64,000 bases of DNA from Bugula neritina (taxonomy: Eukaryota; Bryozoa; Gymnolaemata; Cheilostomatida; Bugulidae), in the NCBI GenBank assembly GCA_964035545.1, contig OZ037766.1, positions 2,786,501 through 2,850,500 of the forward strand. The letters run 5' to 3'. Shown here piece after piece: positions 58,127-64,000 of the stretch (position 1 is its first letter; every line of letters starts with the position of its first letter). The translations under genes were made by a program, and so were the position numbers. Below the pieces are notes generated by a model. The model ran no database searches, had not been told where the DNA came from, and saw only the letters and a program-made list of their open reading frames with translations.

Positions 58127-59487
58127 TTACTGTATACAGGACGCTCCCCATTCTGGCAGGTGATAAAATTTGGAGTATGAATTAGCTACATGAATCATAC
58201 CTTTAGGAATCTCAACCCCTCTCTGCTTTACCTTCTCTCTTGAGAACATGGAGTTCTTCTGACTGTCTTCATTCAAAACATCTTTCACAATCTGAAGTCT
58301 CTTGTTGGTCAATTCTAGATCTACTAACTTGAAAAATGTTTCAAGATATTTGTCTGGATTTGATTGCCAGTGTTCATATTTGAAGGCAGGCACTTTTGGT
58401 TCGGTTGAACCTTCGCAGAGCTTCATGTAGTGTGAACAAACCTCACAATAGCTGATAACGTAAGCAATAAATTCTGTATAATTATGGGCCTTGCTCTTAC
58501 CAAGCATCCATTCAACGTGCTTTTTGTCATTACAGCTGTTTTGTACTATTGCGTGAGGTTTCACATTTGGAAAAAGATCTGAGACAATGTTATAGACGAG
58601 GCAATAAAAGCAGTCAAGTCTCGTTGAATATTTAAACTTGCAAATGCTTTGTAAGATGAGGTAACCTGCTCTCTCATTTCTCTGTACATGAATACATTGA
58701 TAAACTTGGGAAAGATTTCAACAATCAAGTCTAAATCAACCATTGAATTCTTAGGAGCTGCTTTCACAACAATTATTTCAGCTGATTTCAGGTAAGGCTT
58801 TGATAACATGACTCTCACGGTGCTCTGATAAATGCTGAGATATTCTTCTGTAGGCTCCCAATCTAAGCTACCGTTTCTCAAACAGTTATATTTGAAAGAT
58901 TGATCAAGAGATAATAAGTTGAGAGACTCTGAAATAGTCAGCACATCTGGTAAAGCATTACAAGCCTGAGCCATGGCTGTAGATCCACATCTTCCAGGGT
59001 GATGAACCCAGATAACCTTTCCTGTCGGATCTCCAAGGACAGAAGCTAATTTGATGAGTGATTGGATGGGCATTACGAGAATGTATTCAGCTGTCTGGTA
59101 TTGAGCAAGAAAGAGAAATGGCCACTTTCTCACATCTAATACGTTAACTTCAGGTGGAGGTACACAGAAGATAGCTTCTTTATCAGTTACTGTCATAAGT
59201 GTTATGTGTTTCTGTAAAGAATACTCTGGATGTACAAACTTCACATGAGTTGATAAAAAGTGTCTTTGATAAAGAATAGTGAAAGGCGTAGGCTTAGATC
59301 TTGACCAAACTTTGAGCAGCTGTGCAGATGTTTCATATTTCTCCCCGACTTTGCATTTGTTCAAATGATTTTGAATACCAGCTATTCTCCAAGATATCAG
59401 TTAACAGATCCGTAGTAACCCATAAAGTAAAAGATGGATGCTGTAGAGCAGATAATTCTTATAAGTAATCCAGGTTCTTGAAACCAT
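58127..59487 (-). pseudogene. Sulfotransferase-like pseudogene 2 (stop, frameshift, clipped end)
   Basis: Minus-strand sister of pseudogene 1, starting ATG at 59487. It carries the same TAA after LRIC as pseudogene 1. The phosphosulfate-loop motif HHPGRCGSTA is intact here. Two extra bases in a T-run near 58570 shift the frame after TLSQ, and a small deletion near 58127 removes the last residues. The two pseudogenes face each other 2.2 kb apart and are closer to one another than to the intact gene, so they arose by inverted duplication of an already mutated copy. Confidence 0.8.
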
Positions 59488-59744
59488 GATGACAAGCAAT
59501 GGTAACTGATCAATTAACATTCAAGTCACCTTGCTCAAGAATTATTCGGCAAAACTGAAGGTAGCCCTTTGAAGGTCGAATTTGCTTTAAATATTATGTA
59601 TACTGGTAGTTTGCAAGCACTTCACCACTTAGTGTATAAAAGTACATGTCGTGTTTTTGCCGTATAGATACTTCACAGCAGCTAGTACAGCATACATTTA
59701 CTACTGTTGTAATAATTATACTTCATAACACAGTATCTTTAAGG

Positions 59745-60010
59745 AACTTATAGTTTCTACCAAAGCATATTTAAAAAGTACGTAAATGCAAGCCTGGGAA
59801 CTTATAGGAGTCATGAGCCTTGTAATATATATGCTCTCATTTAATGCTCAGCAATGACATTAAATGATTGAGCACTCTCACCATGGTCACAAACTCAAGC
59901 TGCTAGCATTTTGCAATGCTCGTGACTCCTAGGTGACCCCTAGAGTCACTTGAGCACTCTGGCTTGAGTTTACACACCTTTTAAATATGCTTTAGTAAAA
60001 CTATAAGTTT
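59745..60010. mobile_element. Inverted-repeat element just upstream of the hammerhead ribozyme
   Basis: Arms 59745-59779 (AACTTATAGTTT...) and 59976-60010 (...AAACTATAAGTTT) are near-complements of 35 bases including AAGCATATTTAAAA. Further inverted blocks (GGAGTCATGAGC against GCTCGTGACTCC) lie inside. MITE-like; no coding. Confidence 0.65.
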
Positions 60011-60045
60011 ATACTATTGCAAAGGTGTGGGCCATGGTACTCTGT

Positions 60046-60092
60046 TCTGTGCTGATGAGGGGACAAATCCCGAAACAGCTGCTGTCCACAGA
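60046..60092 (+). ncRNA. Type I hammerhead self-cleaving ribozyme
   Basis: All core elements are present in order. Stem I 5' strand TCTGTG (60046-60051) is followed by conserved CTGATGA (60052-60058). Stem II is GGG(G)/(T)CCC with loop ACAAA (60059-60071), then conserved GAAA (60072-60075). Stem III is a minimal ACAG/CTGT with loop CTG, ending in cleavage triplet GTC (C at 60086). Stem I 3' strand CACAGA (60087-60092) pairs fully with the 5' strand. Short stem III with open stem I is typical of metazoan hammerheads in Penelope-like elements and retrozymes. No reverse transcriptase is nearby. Confidence 0.82.
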
Positions 60093-63000
60093 TTAAGATA
60101 TATATATATATATATATATTCTTAAATGTGGTTTCATAGGGGGCTGCTCATAGGGGGCTTATATGCATTTAGTATATTTCGATACCATAGGGGGCCTATA
60201 AACAGAGCCCCCTCTGTTATCAGAATATATCATATTTTTTTTCTTTGAAATTGTCTTCTCATTTTTACCTTTTGAGTAATAAAAGCTATATTACATTTGT
60301 ACTATGCAAAGTATAGAAACTCAATTGGTTTTGTTCTACTTTGTCTGCTATAATTAATTCTCCAACAATTTCAGTTAAAAAAAATTATTTTTCAACTTCT
60401 ATTCACACTATGCCATTAATCTCTGTAAGGAACTAATATAGCCATGCATTCAAAATAAAAAAATTACACTTCTATTTCCTATGTTATGTATTTCCTTTTT
60501 AAAATCGAATAAGGATTTTCATGTCTAATAATTCGAAGTGCACCCTGTATCATCCTCATTACATTTGTTGATGTTTTGCTTATTCTTATATTTTGTTCAG
60601 GTAATGAAAGTTGTATATATATATATTTTTTTTTATATAACAGGAAAAGTTCAATTAAATTGAACCAAGTTTATATAATTTTAAACTGTAAAAACAAGTA
60701 CTTTGAAAAAGAAATTGCACGTCATTCAATAAGCAAGTGAAGTAAAATATTGTAATAGCAAAAATAGAATAGCAGTTAGTTGACAAAATACAGATATAAT
60801 TAATTAATTAAAAGTTGCCTCAAATTATTATAAGCCTATATTGTATACTTAAAGAATGAATGAAACATAATGTATATTTTATTTTAGAAATTACTCAATT
60901 TGAATGCAGCCAGTTTATACTGTAATATCTAATATCTATAGTATTTTCCTGTATTAAAAAATATGTGTGTTAAGTTCATTTAGCTACCATGCATATACCT
61001 ACTATAATTCGGACAAAGCAAGATAAAACTAATTTCTAAACTAGCTATATGTTCTAAAGTCTTTTAATAAAAAACAATTGGATAGATAGCACCACTATAT
61101 AGGTATTACTAAAAAAACGGCCAGGTATGCACTTCTATTTACCAGATGCTAAACGATTTGCTTCAAAGGCTTATTTTTTAAGTTTTACTAGCTATTCCTT
61201 TCATTAAATCAACCGTATAGGTACAGTATTTTGCAGATTTCTTAAAAGTCTGCCTCAGTGATTCTTTGAACAGTTATATAGATGGCAATTTGAGGGCACT
61301 GTTTGTAATCAATCATTAAAGAACACGCAGAACACCATTGCTTTAAACTAATCTTAAGAATATTAGCACATTTTCTGCACTCCATCTTCATGATGCATCA
61401 TATGAGAACAAAATGTCCTACTAATATTTTTGTCATTGCTAATATTATTTGAATTACTAATGCACAATAGGCTGATAATGTTTTAATATTTATTTCAAAA
61501 TAATTATAGTATTCTATTTGAATTTACATAACAAAGAGACTTGTAATATATGATAGGATTAAACCAATTAAAATATATTTTTCACAATCATTTATATCTG
61601 AAAATGTACTTTGAACTGCGATTCTTTGCTATAGTGCACACAAAACAGTCGGCTAGTACACTTTCATATGCTCTAAAGTCTATAGAGATTAACTCAACGC
61701 TTCAGTAAAATATATTGAGTTAAAGCTGAATGTAAGGCTACTAATTATATGCTCTTTCTTCTCAAACCCATATCTGAGTTCTTTTTTTAAATGCTTTACG
61801 GAGCACAAATAAGAGCAACCCCTAACTATATCTTTCACAGTTGCTAATATATAAAATAGTGCTTTTTAAAAAACCTGAAGCTATATGTGTACTAAAACAA
61901 AATTTGAAAACCATGTTATCTAGCCTTTTATAAGCTATTGAAACTTTTTGTTGGCTAGAAATGCAGCAGTTACACTACAAATTACTCTTTAATTGCAATA
62001 GCTTCAAAAGAAATATATTAGCAAGCTTCTGAATGTGCCTTGATTTTTTTTCAATCTTTAGCAGTAACTTTTATAGGTTTAATGTTAACAATTAGTGGTA
62101 TAATATACAAGCTTTTTCAAAACTGCTCCCAACTCTTAGCAATTGGGCATTTTGTTTGCATGAGCAGACGTTTCAGAACCCGTCTCTGTTACTGCTTTTA
62201 CGTACTTTTTATTTAATCTTGTACTGGTAAACTACATTTTTTTACTGGCCTTACCTGGCATAAATATATTGACAATTCAAATATTGGCACTCAACAATTT
62301 GTAAGCTAGGATAGCAGTTTATGCACAATCGCACTATATATGCAACTGGTTTATCTCTCTTTTTGTCCTAATGCTAGAGAGACAAATTAACATAATATTT
62401 ATGACAAGCACCAGATTTTTTCTTATTTTTTTTGTTTGGGTATCAGTCTACTACTATAAGCATTACGACATAGCCTTGTAAACTAAGACAAGTAAACAAC
62501 TTTCCTTCTACAATGTGTAAGTCATCTTCCATTGAAATACAGAATGTTTAATGCATGCTTTATAAACATCAGCAAGACTTTCCCCGGGAAAGTTTATAGT
62601 AATATATTATTAAATTTTTCTTTCAATTATTTTCAGAAACTATTGTGTGTAACACAATGCTACTTTAAATCTTAATTAAACAACTTGGCTATATAATTAC
62701 AGGTTATTAACTAAAGCTTGCCAATTTTCACAAAAGCTAAACTTCAGAATAAGCAATTTTGGCTTGCTTTGTTGATAGCCTACCGTGATAGAGAGCAATC
62801 CAGTAAGTTGAGTATTGGGTAAATGTTTCAATTTGTTTTAAGTTTCATAAAAAGCTCTTTCAGTAGCTCTTTTCACAAATTGATAGAAGACAATAATGCA
62901 GAATATTGGGGTAGAGATACAAACTGAACAACAATGTATGGTGCGACCATTAAACATGTTTTTACTTTGAGAATATTTCAAAATTGATTTATCTTGTAAG

Positions 63001-64000
63001 AGCAAAATGTAACAGGTATCTAGTCATAAAAAGCAATTTGAATCCTCTGTCTGCAAGCCAGAGTATGGCAAGTAAAGCACCCTGGACTATCAATAGGTTA
63101 CAAGTGCTAGATGGTGCTAGATAGTGCTAGTTCTTCATTCTTAAAGCCTAGGGCCTAGAGTAAATAGAACAGCCTACAAACTAATAAATAATTAGGTAAC
63201 TGACTGAATAGATAGAACAAACACTGCTACACTGCATGAAAGCTTCAAGTGAAACTATTAGAAACAATAATATAACAGTTGTTCTTTCCACAACTGAAAT
63301 GTTAATTTAACTAAAAAAAACTTTTTTTGATATAAAATACAAAATTATACAACTTTTCATGATTTATTCTGTACTTTATGATTAGTTTTGCAAAATAAAT
63401 GGCTTGCTTTATGTTTCATTATTCAGCCAGAGCTGCACGGCAACATCAAACAGTTTTACAAAATGCAATTTATCTTCGTTAAAAAGATTTCTTGCTGGTA
63501 TGGAGTTTCAGCAAGTTGAAAAAATGTGTTTAAAGTTTACATTAGTTAGGTATAATATTAATTCTTTGGGGAATTGCCAGCAAAATTTCTTCAAACTTCA
63601 TGTCCTATGTTATACTTATTGTAGTTGTTGTTGTCCTTATGTAGCCCTTTGTGTATCTCTATAAGGTTGGAGCCTGTTATTAGCTCTATAATGAAAGCCA
63701 TTACCTCTAAAATTACTTAGACCGTGTAAAAGTCAGCCAATCAGCAAAGTGTACCAGGTCAACACCCCACTATTATAGCTTATATAAAATTCTGCAAGTT
63801 CAGTTGCAAAATGCATGCTTCTAGAAAGCAGTTGTGCAACTTTTTTTAAGTGCATTACTTTATTTCATATCTTAAATTTATGACACTCTGATGTATTTTC
63901 AAAACATCTAAAGTAAGTGTGTATAAAATGCAATTAAAAATTGTATGTCTAAAAAAATGACCTGGTACACTTTTGCAGCTGAAGGCCAGTTGTTACAAAA
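60093..64000. other. Gene-free AT-rich right end
   Basis: A (TA)n run follows the ribozyme at about 60104, then a short GGGGGCT-containing cluster (60137-60210). The rest is very AT-rich without a convincing reading frame. The only long frame (63404-63664) has no recognisable motif. Confidence 0.6.
63737..63788 (+). promoter_or_regulatory. CCAAT and TATA box at the right edge
   Basis: CCAAT at 63737 and TATATAAA at 63781 have the same order and spacing as before sulfotransferase pseudogene 1. They may drive a gene lying to the right of the window. Confidence 0.4.

Noticed and set aside
63404-63664. 86-residue open frame near the right edge
   Set aside because: No recognisable motif, signal or homologue, and composition like the surrounding AT-rich DNA.

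Overview
The window is AT-rich, intron-rich animal nuclear DNA. It has spliced genes with GT-AG introns, AATAAA signals, many micro- and minisatellites and short inverted-repeat elements. There are no operons or bacterial signals. The gene set (UBR3, a trefoil/GH31 alpha-glucosidase, secreted EPN-type C-type lectins, ARM-TIR-SAM proteins, divergent sulfotransferases) and a minimal type I hammerhead ribozyme fit a bilaterian invertebrate, perhaps a mollusc or another lophotrochozoan. That taxon is an inference, not a proof.

Layout. Positions 358-18920 (minus) hold 25 exons of UBR3, cut by the left edge. The 5.4-kb intron at 4769-10132 holds three complete two-exon C-type lectin genes on the opposite strand. 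Several UBR3 splice junctions are embedded in minisatellites that repeat the junction itself. Positions 21584-32162 (plus) hold a complete 19-exon gene for a membrane-anchored trefoil plus GH31 alpha-glucosidase of 961 residues. Positions 33464-34852 (minus) hold an intact single-exon sulfotransferase-like gene. Positions 37222-42930 and 44408-49780 (plus) hold two tandem nine-exon genes for proteins with a disordered N-terminus, armadillo-like helices, a TIR domain and a C-terminal SAM domain. Positions 54583-55966 (plus) and 58127-59487 (minus) hold two broken sulfotransferase copies facing each other; they share one nonsense codon. From 59745 to the right edge there are an inverted-repeat element, a hammerhead ribozyme and otherwise gene-free AT-rich DNA.

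How the genes relate. I see no single pathway. The lectins (glycan recognition outside the cell) and the ARM-TIR-SAM pair (probable NAD-related or scaffold signalling inside the cell) look like rapidly evolving immune-type families set among conserved housekeeping genes. Because the two ARM-TIR-SAM genes are young duplicates, each is the empty-site control for transposon insertions in the other. At least four such insertions can be read directly.

Exon boundaries were worked out by hand from reading frame, splice consensus and phase. The exon sums of all complete genes are multiples of three, which supports the models. No database search was possible.
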